Shown here: positions 1-8,933 of the stretch, one piece after another
Numbering within the stretch: position 1 is the stretch's first letter
Layout: each line of letters starts with the position of its first letter
Assembly: GCA_963807015.1 (NCBI GenBank)
Contig: CAWEAS010000015.1
Span: 62,001 to 126,000, forward strand
Source of the DNA: JAJPKK01 sp963807015
Lineage (GTDB): Bacteria > Pseudomonadota > Alphaproteobacteria > Rhizobiales > Xanthobacteraceae
Direction of reading: 5' to 3'
Length of the DNA: 64,000 nucleotides
Notes under the pieces: generated by a model
What the model was told of the DNA's origin: nothing
Databases searched by the model: none
What the model saw: only the letters and a program-made list of their open reading frames with translations
Program-made: the position numbers and the translations under genes

Positions 1-2
1 TC

Positions 3-155
3 GCGCTCAGCGCCGACACCGAGGCGGAATTGCTGGAGGCTGCGGTCCAACATGCTGTGGCCGTACACAAGCATCAGGACACGCCCGACCTGCGGCAGAT
101 GATCAAGAGCGCAATGAAGGACGGCACGCCCCCAATCGAGCCTCCGCGTGCCTGA
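3..155 (+). CDS. C-terminal end of a small DUF1059-like protein (partial)
   Basis: An open frame enters from the left edge and ends at TGA 153-155, giving 50 residues. The sequence has an acidic helix (ADTEAELLEAAVQHAVAVH), then a DLRQMIKSAMKDG stretch and a short Pro-rich tail. This pattern resembles the C-terminal half of DUF1059 proteins, small predicted metal-binding proteins of unknown function. The N-terminal Cys-containing part expected for the family lies outside the window, so the assignment rests on the C-terminus only. Confidence 0.5.
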   Translation, partial: ALSADTEAELLEAAVQHAVAVHKHQDTPDLRQMIKSAMKDGTPPIEPPRA

Positions 156-421
156 TACGGTCTCGCTCGGAGGCCGTTGAGTCGAGACCCGATGTGAGGT
201 CAGCTTCGGGTCAAACTGCGTCATCGAACTTCGTGACTGGTGCGGAAGAACTTGGTCAGATACCGGACGCCACGGCTCGACGAACGGTCATCGACGGTCG
301 ACCGCACCACGCGCCACGACTTGGTGACGTGGCTGCGGCCAGCTTGGTGACCCTGACCACGACGGCGTGAGCGGCCTCGACGATCAGGCTCAGAGATATG
401 GGCGCGGGCGAATCCATGCCG

Positions 422-910
422 TCACCCGTCGGGCACCGGGCCGGAGCGCCTGATCCACCGCGGCAGGCGGCGGCAGCGCTCCCAGCGCATCCCCGGCGGC
501 CTGACTTGGCTACCGTCCGCCGCGTCGTACGTGAAGGTGAGGTCGGTCCCGCCGTTGACGAGCACCAGCAACGCCTCGCGCGGGTCGCCGCCCGGCGGGG
601 CGAGGTAGCGGCGCTTAGTGATGTCTGCCACGGTAGCGCTGGCCCGCTTGTGGGCGCGGTCGATCGCCATCAGCGCCGGCTCGATGACCCGCCAGGTGTC
701 GTTCTTGGACGCGAGGTGGTTGGCGGCCTCGTCCTCATGGCGTTGTTGAGGTGATCTTGGCCACGGCGGCCGCCAGCGCCGCTACCTCGTCGTCCGGCAC
801 CATCTCGTAGGTGACGCGGTCTGCGGCGTAATGCCGGGAAATCGCCCTGGGGTCGATGCTGGGGCTCGGTCCCCTTGGTGATGGAAGGGGTGTTGGGGTA
901 CTCGCGTCAT
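422..910 (-). pseudogene. Frameshifted minus-strand gene of unknown function
   Basis: A start codon (ATG 908-910) follows a strong purine-rich site (GGAGGAGGAG, about 913-922), but the reading frame does not stay open. Coding-like segments occur in different frames: one with ADRVTYEMVPDDEVAALAAA (about 770-845), then one with NHLASKNDTWRVIEPALMAI running into the 82-residue open frame that ends at 422. Joining them needs at least two single-base shifts. The product has no domain I recognise; helix-rich ends and a TDLTFTYDAADG segment are visible. It may be a decayed phage- or plasmid-type gene, or a real gene damaged by sequencing indels. Confidence 0.35.
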
Positions 911-924
911 CTGCTCCTCCTCCG

Positions 925-1107
925 CTAGTGGGTGGTGGGGTCGGGGTCGTCAGTGGTGGCGCGGACGGCGGCGGCGCCGTAGAGCTTGCTCGATATCTTC
1001 TCCAGCCAGACCGGCTCCTCCTCCGTTAGCCGGTCGAGATCCGCCGCGGTGGGCTTGGCCTGCGCCAGCGATCCTCTTTCCAGCGGCGGCGCGCCTGTCC
1101 GAATACC
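925..1107 (-). pseudogene. Short minus-strand coding remnant upstream of the frameshifted gene
   Basis: An open frame of 60 codons, without a good start codon, ends at TAG 925-927. It reads AKPTAADLDRLTEEEPVWLE and then a GAAAVRATTDDPDPTTH tail, which looks like real protein. Its stop lies about 15 bases before the next minus-strand ATG (910), with a Shine-Dalgarno site in between, as in a translationally linked pair. The 5' part is lost: an in-frame TGA lies at 1108-1110. Function unknown. Confidence 0.3.
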
Positions 1108-1225
1108 TCAGTGCGCAGCGAAAGCCTCTCGGGCGGCTCGCCACGGCAAAGAGCGGCGACCGGCGGATTTGTGGTTAGACTGCATGTTTGGTCCGTGCGC
1201 GAAGGAGCGTTGGAGGGAGTGGGCT

Positions 1226-1483
1226 GTGGCAGATGATGAAAGAGCTTCGGAGACGTGCCTGCACTGCGAGATCAATGACCTCGTTCAAGAGCACGTCGAG
1301 CGGCACCCGGAAATCGATGCCGGCGAGATTGCGGCGCGGCTAGCGGAGAGTTTTGCCGATCTCATTCTATCGGTGGCGGAGGATCAGCAGGGGAAATTGT
1401 TCGCTGCAGCGCTCGCGCATCTGAGTCATGCATTCCTCGAAAAGGGCGACGAGAAGGCCGAGGGGCATGATCGGCGGCACTGA
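1226..1483 (+). CDS. Hypothetical protein, 85 aa
   Basis: GTG 1226 is chosen because GGAGGG at about 1212-1217 sits at ribosome-binding distance and the protein-like sequence begins there; the frame upstream is open but does not look coding. The product is acidic and helical, with an N-terminal CLHCE motif followed by helices (EINDLVQEHVERHPEI, AARLAESFADLIL) and a His-rich charged tail. I do not recognise the family. It ends about 140 bases before the phasin-like gene on the same strand. The CxxC pair could bind metal, but this is only inferred. Confidence 0.55.
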   Translation: MADDERASETCLHCEINDLVQEHVERHPEIDAGEIAARLAESFADLILSVAEDQQGKLFAAALAHLSHAFLEKGDEKAEGHDRRH

Positions 1484-1622
1484 GAAGCTCGAACCGCCGC
1501 CCCGCAGTGTGATTGGGTGGCGCGCCCCCTTGACCTCCCTGAGCACGGGCATCAAGCTGATGTCGCGGGCGAGGGTACTCGAGAAACGGGAGTCGGCTGT
1601 GGCATCTGCAAGCGAGAACCCA

Positions 1623-1952
1623 ATGAACCCAACGTCGGACGTTTTCGGCATCAACAAGCAGTATACCAACGAATTCGCGAAGGCGCAGGCGGCTTGGCTG
1701 GAAGGACTTCAGGACATCAATCTGCGGTGGTTAGAGCGCTGGCAGGCCGAAGCACAACTGCTCTCTGATTTCGGCGCAAAGCTGTCGGCCGCTCGATCGT
1801 TCACCGACACGGCCGCAGCCTATGGGGATTTTTCGCAGAAGCAGTGGCAAATGGCGAGCGAGGATACAGCGCGCATGATCGCCGACACCGAAGCGTTCGT
1901 CCGGCGTGGCGCGGATTTGTTTTCCAACGGCTGGCTCAAAGCCGCCGCGTAG
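1623..1952 (+). CDS. Phasin-like protein, 109 aa
   Basis: The start at ATG 1623 gives MNPTSDVFGINKQYTNEFAK, followed by amphipathic helices rich in Ala, Gln and Trp (AQAAWLEGLQDINLRWLERW, FGAKLSAARSFTDTAAAYGD, MASEDTARMIADTEAFVRRG). This composition and length fit the phasin family, which coats polyhydroxyalkanoate granules in rhizobia. Family membership is inferred from the helix pattern, not from a single motif. The frame is open further upstream (alternative starts at 1560 or 1428), but those residues look non-coding and no strong ribosome-binding site separates the choices. Confidence 0.6.
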   Translation: MNPTSDVFGINKQYTNEFAKAQAAWLEGLQDINLRWLERWQAEAQLLSDFGAKLSAARSFTDTAAAYGDFSQKQWQMASEDTARMIADTEAFVRRGADLFSNGWLKAAA

Positions 1953-2267
1953 CCGGCAAGTCAATCTGTAAGCCTACGACGGCTTCAGCGAACTGCGCGT
2001 CGCGATCAACCGCTCTCAACGAGCCCAAACACGAACGACATGCCGGCCTCACGGAATGGATCGGCGATCACTTCGATCCCAACCGATGAGGCCGCATCGC
2101 TCACAGCGGAAGTCGCCACTCTGGCCAAAAGCTGGGGCCGAAAATCCGTCGGCAAGCGCCCGCGACGCCGCTAACCGGCGGTCCTCACCGGTCGCGAAGA
2201 GACGACGGCTCTGGTTCGAAATCTTGAGCTGTAGCGAGGCGACTTTCGTCACCCAGTACTTTTCAGT
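1953..2267. other. Intergenic stretch with no convincing gene
   Basis: A 44-codon open frame (ATG 2040 to TAA 2174, plus strand) ends in a Lys/Arg-rich tail (KSWGRKSVGKRPRRR), but it has no ribosome-binding site. No repeat, RNA gene or clear terminator was seen. The stretch lies between the convergent ends of the phasin-like gene and the capsule-export gene. Confidence 0.4.
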
Positions 2268-3543
2268 TCACGCCATGTGATTGCGCACGAACACCAGTGC
2301 GCCGACGGTCGCGCCCCACAGAATCAGCGATGCCAACAAGGCCACGCCGATGCTCAGCCAGCGCTTCGGGTACTGCGCCTCTTCCGGCAAAGCCGGTGAA
2401 ACGATCTGGTGGAGGTAGAGCATCTTGCGCTCGCTCAACAGCCGCGCGGCTTCAAGGGCGGCAACGGCGGTGGCGTAGCGTTTCTGTGCGATCCCGTGCT
2501 CAAGCTCGAGTTCGGAGAACTTTGTCATCTTGCCAGACAAAGCCTTCTCGGCTACGGCGCCGACAGTTTTTTCGGTCTGCGCGGTCATCTGCCCCTTGAG
2601 CTCGGTGAGCTGGCCGTTGAGCGAGGCCATGCGCGCTTTCAAGGCTCTGATCTGTGGGGCGGTCTCGCCGACATAGCGGGCCTGGATTTGGTAATCCTGC
2701 TGTGCTTTGAGGAGTTCGCCCTCGAGATCGGTGATCAGCGTATTCATGGCCAGGCTGGTCTGACCGACGTCGACGATCCCTTCGGCGTTACGGGCTCCCT
2801 CCATCTCGATGCGTGCTTTGACGAGCTGGGCTTGCGCCCGCTTCATGTCCGGACTCGGACGCCGCGATGGTATCGTTGCGCATTCGCTCGTTAAGGTCGT
2901 TGATGAGCTGCTCCGAGAGCGCTACCACCCGATCGGCGATGCGTTTGGCGTCCTCCGGGGTGAATGCCCGCACCGTCACATCCACGATGCCGGATGGGAA
3001 CCCGATCGAAACTCCGCTCATCCTGGTCCAGTAGTCGGTGAACTTCTCAATCGGTTTGCTCCGGCGAAACCGGGCCCACCAGTCGATCCCGTCAGCGCTG
3101 TAGGCATCGATGAGACCGACCTCGCGGCTGAGCTGCTCCACCATCGGCCGGCTATGGATGTAGTTCGCGATCAGCTGGGTGTCCTGGATGATGATGATGG
3201 GCGGCAGCCCCGTCACCGAGCCGACGCTATCCATTTTGGGAATGGCGCCGCTGCTGACCGTGAACTTGGCCTCGGAGACGTATTGGTCGGATGCGAGGAG
3301 GCCGAAATAAACGATCGCGACCAGGTTCGGGATCGCGACCTGGATCACGAAAAGCGCGATGATGATGATGCGGATGAGCTTCGCGCCCCGCCGGGCCGCG
3401 AAACTTCCGCCACCTCCGCCTCTCGCACGCGCCGCAAACCGAGCACGACGGGCGGCATCGCTCAGCGCACGAGAAACCGCCTGCGCGCGTTCCAGGGCGC
3501 CGAGGGGTTGCGAGACCGGTGTGAAGTCGCCGGAGTCCGTCAT
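2268..3543 (-). pseudogene. Capsule polysaccharide export inner-membrane protein (KpsE/CtrB type), frameshifted
   Basis: The gene starts at ATG 3541-3543, overlapping the stop of the upstream ATPase gene. The first part gives a basic N-terminus, a membrane segment (IRIIIIALFVIQVAIPNLVA) and the periplasmic start typical of the family (YVSEAKFTVSSG). The continuation after about 2850 is in another frame: coiled coil (MKRAQAQLVKARIEMEGARN), the conserved HQIVSPALPEEAQYPKRW segment, and a second membrane segment before VFVRNHMA. One single-base shift near 2848-2855 separates the halves. KpsE-type proteins span the periplasm and link the ABC exporter to an outer-membrane OPX channel such as the one encoded at 54082. 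Two truncated products, or an assembly error, are both possible. Confidence 0.75.
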
Positions 3544-4195
3544 CGGTTCAACCGATTGTACATTTCGATCGCCTTGTCGGGCGTGTCGAACATGAGGAGT
3601 TGGCCCTCGACCAGCACGCCACCGCAGTCGCAGTATTGCTTGATCGTCGCCATCGAGTGGGACACGACGATCAGCGCCGGCATTCTTGCGGCGCCGAGCG
3701 AAGGCCTCTTCGCAGCGCTTTTGAAAACGAGCATCCCCCACCGCCAGCGACTTCATCGATTAGGTATACATCGAACTCGATGGCCATCGATAGACCAAAG
3801 GCTAGCCGTGCCATCATACCGGAGGAATACGTTTTGAAAGGTACGTCGAAGTATTCGCCAAGCTCGGCGAAATCTTCGACAAAGTCGACGACCCGGCGGA
3901 TGTCAGCGCCGTACACTCTTGCCACGAAGTGGACATTCTCCCGGCCCGTCATCTGCGGGTGAAATCCGCCCCCAAATCCCATCGGCCAGGAAACCCGCAC
4001 GGACCGGCGTACCGTCCCGGAATTCGGTAATTCAGTACCGGCAATCACGCGCAGCGTTGTCGACTTGCCCGCCCCGTTGACGCCGAGCAGACCATAGGCT
4101 TTAGAGCTGTCGAACACCGCCGAGACGTGATCGAGCACAATCTTGGTGTGCCCCTCGGTCCGATAGAACTTGAAGACGTTATTGAGCTAAATCAT
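3540..4195 (-). pseudogene. Capsule export ABC transporter ATP-binding protein (KpsT/CtrD type), multiply disrupted
   Basis: Walker A (GVNGAGKST), the signature segment YSSGMMARLAFGLSMA, Walker B (FDVYLIDEV) and the H-loop (IVVSHSMA) are all present, in three frames. After IDEV a one-base shift (about 3746-3751) leads into AVGDARFQKRCEEAFARRR; a second shift (about 3687-3692) leads into ALIVVSHSMATIKQYCDCGG. The expected start ATG 4193-4195 is followed by a TAG at codon 3 (4187-4189), so only a downstream start such as 4138 could be used. The family powers export of lipid-linked capsule polysaccharide together with KpsM. The stop overlaps the start of the KpsE-like gene (ATGA), so the two form an operon. 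Confidence 0.75.
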
Positions 4196-4347
4196 GGATG
4201 ATCAGTGCTTTGGGGAACCGCCAAAGCGTCCTTCGCATCGTTGATCGGGTTCTCGCTTCCTGCTAGACCATATGCGCTCGGGGACCGCTAAGGAAATTGA
4301 TGTAAGGGGGATGGGCGGCGGACGTCAATCCGCTGGCTCACTTGCTC

Positions 4348-5153
4348 ATGTACGTTTCGAGCGCCGAAACCTTCGACCTGTCGTCGGCCATGCGCCGCCA
4401 TTGGCGCGTCCTGTTTGCGCTCATGCTGCGGAACATGCGGACGAAGTTCCTGGGTCATGGCTTGGGCTCATTGATTGCTATCGGCTGGCCGCTGACGCAC
4501 ATCATCGTCATCGTGCTGATCTTCAGCGTTGCGGGACGAGCACCGCCGTTTGGCGACAGTACTGCATTATTCATTGCGACTGGCGTTTTGCCGTTTCAAA
4601 CGTTTGCTTATTTGGCCCGATTTATGATGATGTCAGTCGTTCGCAATCGACCCCTATTGGCCTTCCCTGAAGTCAAGGTTTTAGATTTGCTGCTGTCCAG
4701 TGCACTCCTTGAAATCCTTGCCGCATGTTGCGTGGCCGTCGTTTTCATTGTCCTTGCATGGTGCGCTGGGATAAATCCGATGCCGAGAGATGTTTTGGAG
4801 GCAGCTTACGCCTTTGGCGCTGCCATTCTCCTCGGCCTTGGATTTGGTCTGCTCAACGGTGTTATCGTGCTCGCAATGCCCGGTTGGATGGTCGTGTTTG
4901 CCCTGCTCAACATCCTTTTTTGGGCTTCAGCCGGCGTTGTATTTGTTCCGGACGCACTGCCCGAGATCGTCCGGTATCCACTTTCCTTTCATCCAGTTTA
5001 CAGGCAATAGAGTGGATGCGGTCAGCGTATTACGAAGGATACGGCGATCTGATCCTCGACCGCAAGTACGTGCTCGAGGTGGGTGTCATCATGGTATTTC
5101 TTGGGCTATTAGCCGAGCGGGCTGTGCGCGGCCATCTGCTTTCGCTGAAATGA
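4348..5153 (+). pseudogene. Capsule export ABC transporter permease (KpsM type), frameshifted near the 3' end
   Basis: The first about 215 residues are in one frame and show an ABC-2 permease: an N-terminal cytoplasmic helix (RVLFALMLRNMRTKFLGHGL), then hydrophobic segments such as PLTHIIVIVLIFSVAG and LLEILAACCVAVVFIVLAW. That frame stops at 5010, but family-like sequence resumes in another frame as AIEWMRSAYYEGYGDLILDR and runs to TGA 5151-5153. A one-base indel near 5000 explains this. The start is ATG 4348, with TTG 4342 as an alternative. The gene is divergent from the KpsT/KpsE-like pair, an unusual arrangement for one exporter. Confidence 0.75.
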
Positions 5154-5166
5154 GCTGGCCTCGCAG

Positions 5167-6105
5167 CTATCGAAACTGTAATTGTTTCTCGTAAGAGTCA
5201 GCCACTGCATCCCAGGCAGCCGTCTCGTTCCAATCAAGCCGACTAGCGTCGAGCGGATCGGTGTTAATGCGCACCATTGGTTCGGTGAAATCCGTCTGTA
5301 CGCCTATCTTCACCGGGCATGGGATCGCAGCACGATGACCGATTTCCCGGGCAAACCGTTCGGCGAAGGCGCCTTGGCTCTCAACATAGCCCGTCGGGGC
5401 CCGTCGCCTAGAGCGCCGGCTCGCCACAACGTCCAGCGCGAAATCGGCATAATCCTTGGCGAGCAACGAGACGTGGATGTTATCGCGGACGTAGAGCGGC
5501 GTGCGCACTTCGGGCACTTCACCCTTGGCCCAGGTCTTTATCAAGTATGCGCAGAAACGGGGCTCCTCGAGCGGACCGAATGGATTGGCGATGACGAACT
5601 TGCCCAATGGCAGGCCGGCAGTTTCGCACCAGTAGCGAACGACCGCAGCCGTTAGCCCCTTGGAGAGCCCATAGGGCGAGAATGCGCGACGCGGCTCGGT
5701 ACCCGCTCCTTCATCGGGCTCGAACACGCTGCCGGTCAAGACGACCGCTGCAGAAGCGCGGGCGGCGAGCCTCTCGCTCAACGCCTTGAATGCACGCGTA
5801 TTCTCCGCAAGCGCGAGCGGGACGTCAAAATCGGGGCTGCGATAGTCGGCAACGCGCGCGGCGTGATGACATAACAGGTCGCAATCGGACCGGTCAAACA
5901 GCGCGAAGAATTCGGCAGAGCCGAATTCAACGCCTGGAACGATGGTTGCGACCTGCTGCAGCGCCTCTACCCGGGTCCGGCGGATGCCGGAGTACGCTTC
6001 AATTGCGCCCCGTAGCGGTGCCACCACTTCGACGCCGCGTTCAGCAAGTGCACGGGCAAACCACAGGCCCGTGAAGGAACTCGCCCCGGTGAGCAGCGCC
6101 TTCAT
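5167..6105 (-). CDS. NAD(P)-dependent sugar epimerase/dehydratase family protein, 312 aa
   Basis: This extended short-chain dehydrogenase has the N-terminal cofactor loop TGASSFTG (residues 6-13) and the catalytic YGLSK tetrad segment, with a Ser/Thr in VLTGSVFEP upstream. Length is normal for the family. It starts at ATG 6103-6105, overlapping the stop of the RfbC-type gene by four bases (ATGA), and is the last gene of a four-gene minus-strand operon (8524 to 5167). In that context it probably carries out the last step (4-ketoreduction or epimerisation) on a CDP-linked deoxysugar. The exact substrate cannot be read from the sequence. Confidence 0.8.
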   Translation of the reverse strand: MKALLTGASSFTGLWFARALAERGVEVVAPLRGAIEAYSGIRRTRVEALQQVATIVPGVEFGSAEFFALFDRSDCDLLCHHAARVADYRSPDFDVPLALAENTRAFKALSERLAARASAAVVLTGSVFEPDEGAGTEPRRAFSPYGLSKGLTAAVVRYWCETAGLPLGKFVIANPFGPLEEPRFCAYLIKTWAKGEVPEVRTPLYVRDNIHVSLLAKDYADFALDVVASRRSRRRAPTGYVESQGAFAERFAREIGHRAAIPCPVKIGVQTDFTEPMVRINTDPLDASRLDWNETAAWDAVADSYEKQLQFR

Positions 6106-6668
6106 TTGATGTGCCGCAAAAGTTCGACCCCATGGAATTTTGGATCGAACGATGGCCAGCTACGGTCCTTGGGCGAGACCTCTTCTGGCGCGATCGGCCA
6201 TTTGATGCCGAGCCAGGGGTCGTCGAAGCGCACGCCCCGCTCAGCTGCCGGGTCGTAGAAATCGCTGACGAGGTAAAGTGCCTCGGTAGTGTCCGCGAGG
6301 GTCAGGATCGCGTGGGCGAAGCCGCGGGGCACATACATCATCAGCCGATTATCATCATTGAGCTCCGCTCCGAACCATTTGCCGAAACTGGGCGAGTCCG
6401 GACGTAAATCCGCGATGCAATCCCATAGAGCGCCTTTCAGACAGCGGACAATCTTCACCTCAGCGGAGGGCGCGAGCTGATAGTGCATGCCGCGCAGCGT
6501 CCCCTTTTTGGCGCTGAGCGAGTTGTTGACCTGGACGAAATGGGTCGCCAGGCCTGCGTCCGCGAACTCACGCTCGCAATAGAACCGTGCAAAGAAGCCG
6601 CGATCATCGCCTTTGCGTTCCAATTCGATCAGCCGAGCGTCTTGCAGCGGCGTGTGGTGGAACTTCAT
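6102..6668 (-). CDS. dTDP-4-dehydrorhamnose 3,5-epimerase family protein (RfbC type), 188 aa
   Basis: RfbC cupin fold motifs are present: DDRGFFARFYC near residue 20, the substrate loop VQVNNSLSAKKGTLRGMHYQ with the catalytic His, KIVRCLKGALWDCIADLRPD, and the FAHAILTLAD and TEALYLVSDFYDP strands. Members epimerise 4-keto-6-deoxy sugars at C3 and/or C5. The adjacent cytidylyltransferase means the substrate is more likely CDP-linked than dTDP-linked, so the name rhamnose epimerase should not be taken literally. It is the third gene of the operon, 9 bases after the stop of the preceding gene. Confidence 0.88.
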   Translation of the reverse strand: MKFHHTPLQDARLIELERKGDDRGFFARFYCEREFADAGLATHFVQVNNSLSAKKGTLRGMHYQLAPSAEVKIVRCLKGALWDCIADLRPDSPSFGKWFGAELNDDNRLMMYVPRGFAHAILTLADTTEALYLVSDFYDPAAERGVRFDDPWLGIKWPIAPEEVSPKDRSWPSFDPKFHGVELLRHIK

Positions 6669-6677
6669 GGCATGCTC

Positions 6678-7745
6678 TCAGTTATGAGCGGGCGGTTGGC
6701 GCCGCCAGACCAGATCCGCGTCAAGCCGCTGCTGCTCAATATGGCGTTCCAAGACCTTGAGCCGGATCAGCTGCGATTGTCTAAAATCGCGGTCGGCAAA
6801 GGCAATATCCCGCAGACCATCGCGCAGGCGGTTGATCGAGGAATCCAGCGTTTCGGCCGGCTGATGATTTGGTGCGAGCTTGCGGAACAGCTCAAAGTCG
6901 ACCCGATAAGAGCGCCCGTCGGGAGGCGCCGCGGTATTGATCGAGACCTTGGTGCCCTGCACGCAGGCGGCCACCGTATGTGCGAGATCCTTGACCTGAT
7001 AGTTCCAGTCATCCGAACCGACATTTAACGCCAGAAACCGACCTCCGTGGTCCGCGGGTCGTGAGATCGCCCATTCAATCGCGCGCGCCATATCGCGCAC
7101 GTCGATCAGCGGCCGCCACGGCGTACCATCACTGAGGACCGTGATTTCCCCCGACGACAACGCGCAGGCAACAAAGTCGTTCAGCACCAGGTCAAGCCGC
7201 AGCCGGTCGGACATGCCGCAGGCGGTTGCGAACCGCAGTGATGTGCTGGTCATGCCATTGAGTTCAGCTTGGCGCAGCGACTCTTCCGTAGCGATCTTCG
7301 AACGCGCATAAGCCGTCAAAGGATTGAGGGCATCGATCTCGCAGCGCGCCCGGCCGTCGCCCGCAAAGCCGTAGACGCTGCAGCTCGAGGCAAATACGAA
7401 ATTCTTGACCCCGGCTGCGGCGGCAGATTTAGCAACCTCGACGCTGGCCCGATGATTGATCGCATCTGTTACCGCTTCAAAGCGGTTACCCATCGGATCG
7501 TTCGATACTGCCGCTAGGTGGACAACCGCATCAAAGCCTTCAAGGTCGTCTGCATCGATCGCTCTGACATCGCCGAACCGTTGCTCGTCCAAGAAGCGCT
7601 CCGGCAATTCATTTCGTGTGGTCAGGCAATGAGCAAAAAAACCCTGATCGTAGCCAACCAAGCAAGCGTCCGGCAATGTCCGCCGTAAATGCCGAACGAC
7701 CAAGGGTCCAACGTATCCCATATTGCCAGTAATCAGGATTCGCAT
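6678..7745 (-). CDS. NAD-dependent epimerase/dehydratase (extended SDR), 355 aa
   Basis: ATG 7743-7745 starts MRILITGNMGYVGPLVVRHL with the NAD-binding loop TGNMGYVG; the frame is open four codons further up to 7757. HLAAVSNDPMG, the ASSCSVYG strand and the YARSK active-site Tyr-Lys are all visible. It lies directly downstream of the glucose-1-phosphate cytidylyltransferase gene (stop at 7754, 8 bases away) and upstream of the RfbC-type gene. It may act on the CDP-4-keto-6-deoxyglucose family, as 4,6-dehydratase or as epimerase. No separate typical CDP-glucose 4,6-dehydratase (RfbG) is visible in the window. Confidence 0.82.
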   Translation of the reverse strand: MRILITGNMGYVGPLVVRHLRRTLPDACLVGYDQGFFAHCLTTRNELPERFLDEQRFGDVRAIDADDLEGFDAVVHLAAVSNDPMGNRFEAVTDAINHRASVEVAKSAAAAGVKNFVFASSCSVYGFAGDGRARCEIDALNPLTAYARSKIATEESLRQAELNGMTSTSLRFATACGMSDRLRLDLVLNDFVACALSSGEITVLSDGTPWRPLIDVRDMARAIEWAISRPADHGGRFLALNVGSDDWNYQVKDLAHTVAACVQGTKVSINTAAPPDGRSYRVDFELFRKLAPNHQPAETLDSSINRLRDGLRDIAFADRDFRQSQLIRLKVLERHIEQQRLDADLVWRRQPPAHN

Positions 7746-7753
7746 CGAACGCC

Positions 7754-8524
7754 TCACCAGGTCTTCCAGGGTGCCTTGCCGGACTGCCAGAGTTCCTCAA
7801 GGTGACGCATGTCGCGTAATGTGTCCATCGGCTGCCAAAAACCGTGGTGATAATACACCGACAATTGTCGGTCTTTCGCCAGTTGCTCCAGCGGCTCACG
7901 CTCCCAGACCGTCGCGTCGCCTTCAATGTAATCGCCCACCTTCGGACTGAGCACGAAGAAGCCGCCGTTGATCCAGCCGCCATCCCCGACCGGTTTTTCG
8001 CGAAAGCCGATCACGCGCGCGCCGTCGGATTCGAGCGCGCCAAAACGACCAGGCGGCTGTGTCGCCGTGACCGTTGCCAAACGCCCCTCTCGTTCGTGCA
8101 ACGTAATCACTGATTGCAAGTCGACGTCCGCCACTCCATCGCCATAAGTTAAGCAAAACGCTGAGTTGTCGCCGATATAGGGTAGGATGCGTTTGATCCG
8201 TCCACCGATCATCGTGTCAGCACCGGTATCGATCAGCGTCACCCGCCAAGGCTCGGCTTTCGCGTTGTGGACTTTGTGGCTGTTGTCACGCATGTCGAAC
8301 GTCACGTCCGACATGTGTAAGAAATAATTAGCAAAGTATTCCTTGATCACATAGCCCTTGTAACCAAGGCAAACGATGAAATCATTTATGCCGTGAGCAT
8401 TGTAGATCTTCATGATATGCCACAAAATTGGCATACCGCCAATCTCGACCATCGGCTTTGGCCGCGTGGAGGTCTCCTCAGATAGGCGAGTACCGAGGCC
8501 GCCCGCCAATATCACGGCTTTCAT
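7754..8524 (-). CDS. rfbF: Glucose-1-phosphate cytidylyltransferase, 256 aa
   Basis: The enzyme forms CDP-glucose from CTP and glucose-1-phosphate, the entry step to CDP-3,6-dideoxy and related sugars. The N-terminal nucleotide loop AVILAGGLGTRLSEETSTRP, PKPMVEIGGMPILWHIMKIY, the LTYGDGVADVDL metal-site region and GFREKP match RfbF closely, and the length (about 257) is typical. ATG 8522-8524 is preceded by GGAA at a suitable distance; a TTG three bases upstream is less likely. It is the first gene of the four-gene minus-strand deoxysugar operon (8524 to 5167). Confidence 0.93.
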   Translation of the reverse strand: MKAVILAGGLGTRLSEETSTRPKPMVEIGGMPILWHIMKIYNAHGINDFIVCLGYKGYVIKEYFANYFLHMSDVTFDMRDNSHKVHNAKAEPWRVTLIDTGADTMIGGRIKRILPYIGDNSAFCLTYGDGVADVDLQSVITLHEREGRLATVTATQPPGRFGALESDGARVIGFREKPVGDGGWINGGFFVLSPKVGDYIEGDATVWEREPLEQLAKDRQLSVYYHHGFWQPMDTLRDMRHLEELWQSGKAPWKTW

Positions 8525-8933
8525 CAAATCATTTCCTTACGGGTTCACCAAAATTAACGTCACCAATGTCTACCGTTGATGACAGCCAAAAGCAAAAACC
8601 ATCACGTACCCTCGTTTGGCTTGATACGTTTCATTTTTATTCACAAAACCCTGAGGCGACTTTAGCCGAACTGCGTATCGATTTAAGGTTGCGGCTCTCA
8701 AGCACATTGCGGTCATGGTAGGCAGCACAAGCTGCATCTCCGAAGTGCTCTCTGCGGATAGTGGCGGACGTCGTCGTAGTTGCGACGTCCGATGCAGTCC
8801 TGGTCGTATGAAAACCCGATGCCGAACGGGTCAAGGGCGTGGTCGAGCGCCTGAAAGTCCGAAATCGTCGAGGCCCTCGAGCATCGGCTTTGGCCGTTGC
8901 CGCTATAGCGGCGGCTGAGTTCCGCTGCTCGGG
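8525..8933. other. Upstream region of the rfbF operon, no gene seen
   Basis: About 400 bases upstream of rfbF with only short, low-quality open frames. It probably holds the promoter of the deoxysugar operon, but no clear -35/-10 pair was fixed. The perfect palindrome GCCGCTATAGCGGC lies at its far end. Confidence 0.4.
8899..8912. repeat. 14-bp perfect palindrome, left copy
   Basis: GCCGCTATAGCGGC is its own reverse complement. A second copy of the core CCGCTATAGCGG lies at 9239-9250, so the pair flanks the small broken gene at 8934-9189. It could be a protein-binding site or the end of a small mobile cassette. Confidence 0.5.

Noticed and set aside
2040..2174. 44-codon open frame with a basic tail
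   Set aside because: No ribosome-binding site and no neighbour support; kept only as a note in the intergenic entry.
2809..3837. 342-codon plus-strand frame
   Set aside because: Antisense to the KpsE/KpsT-like genes, whose conserved motifs are on the minus strand.
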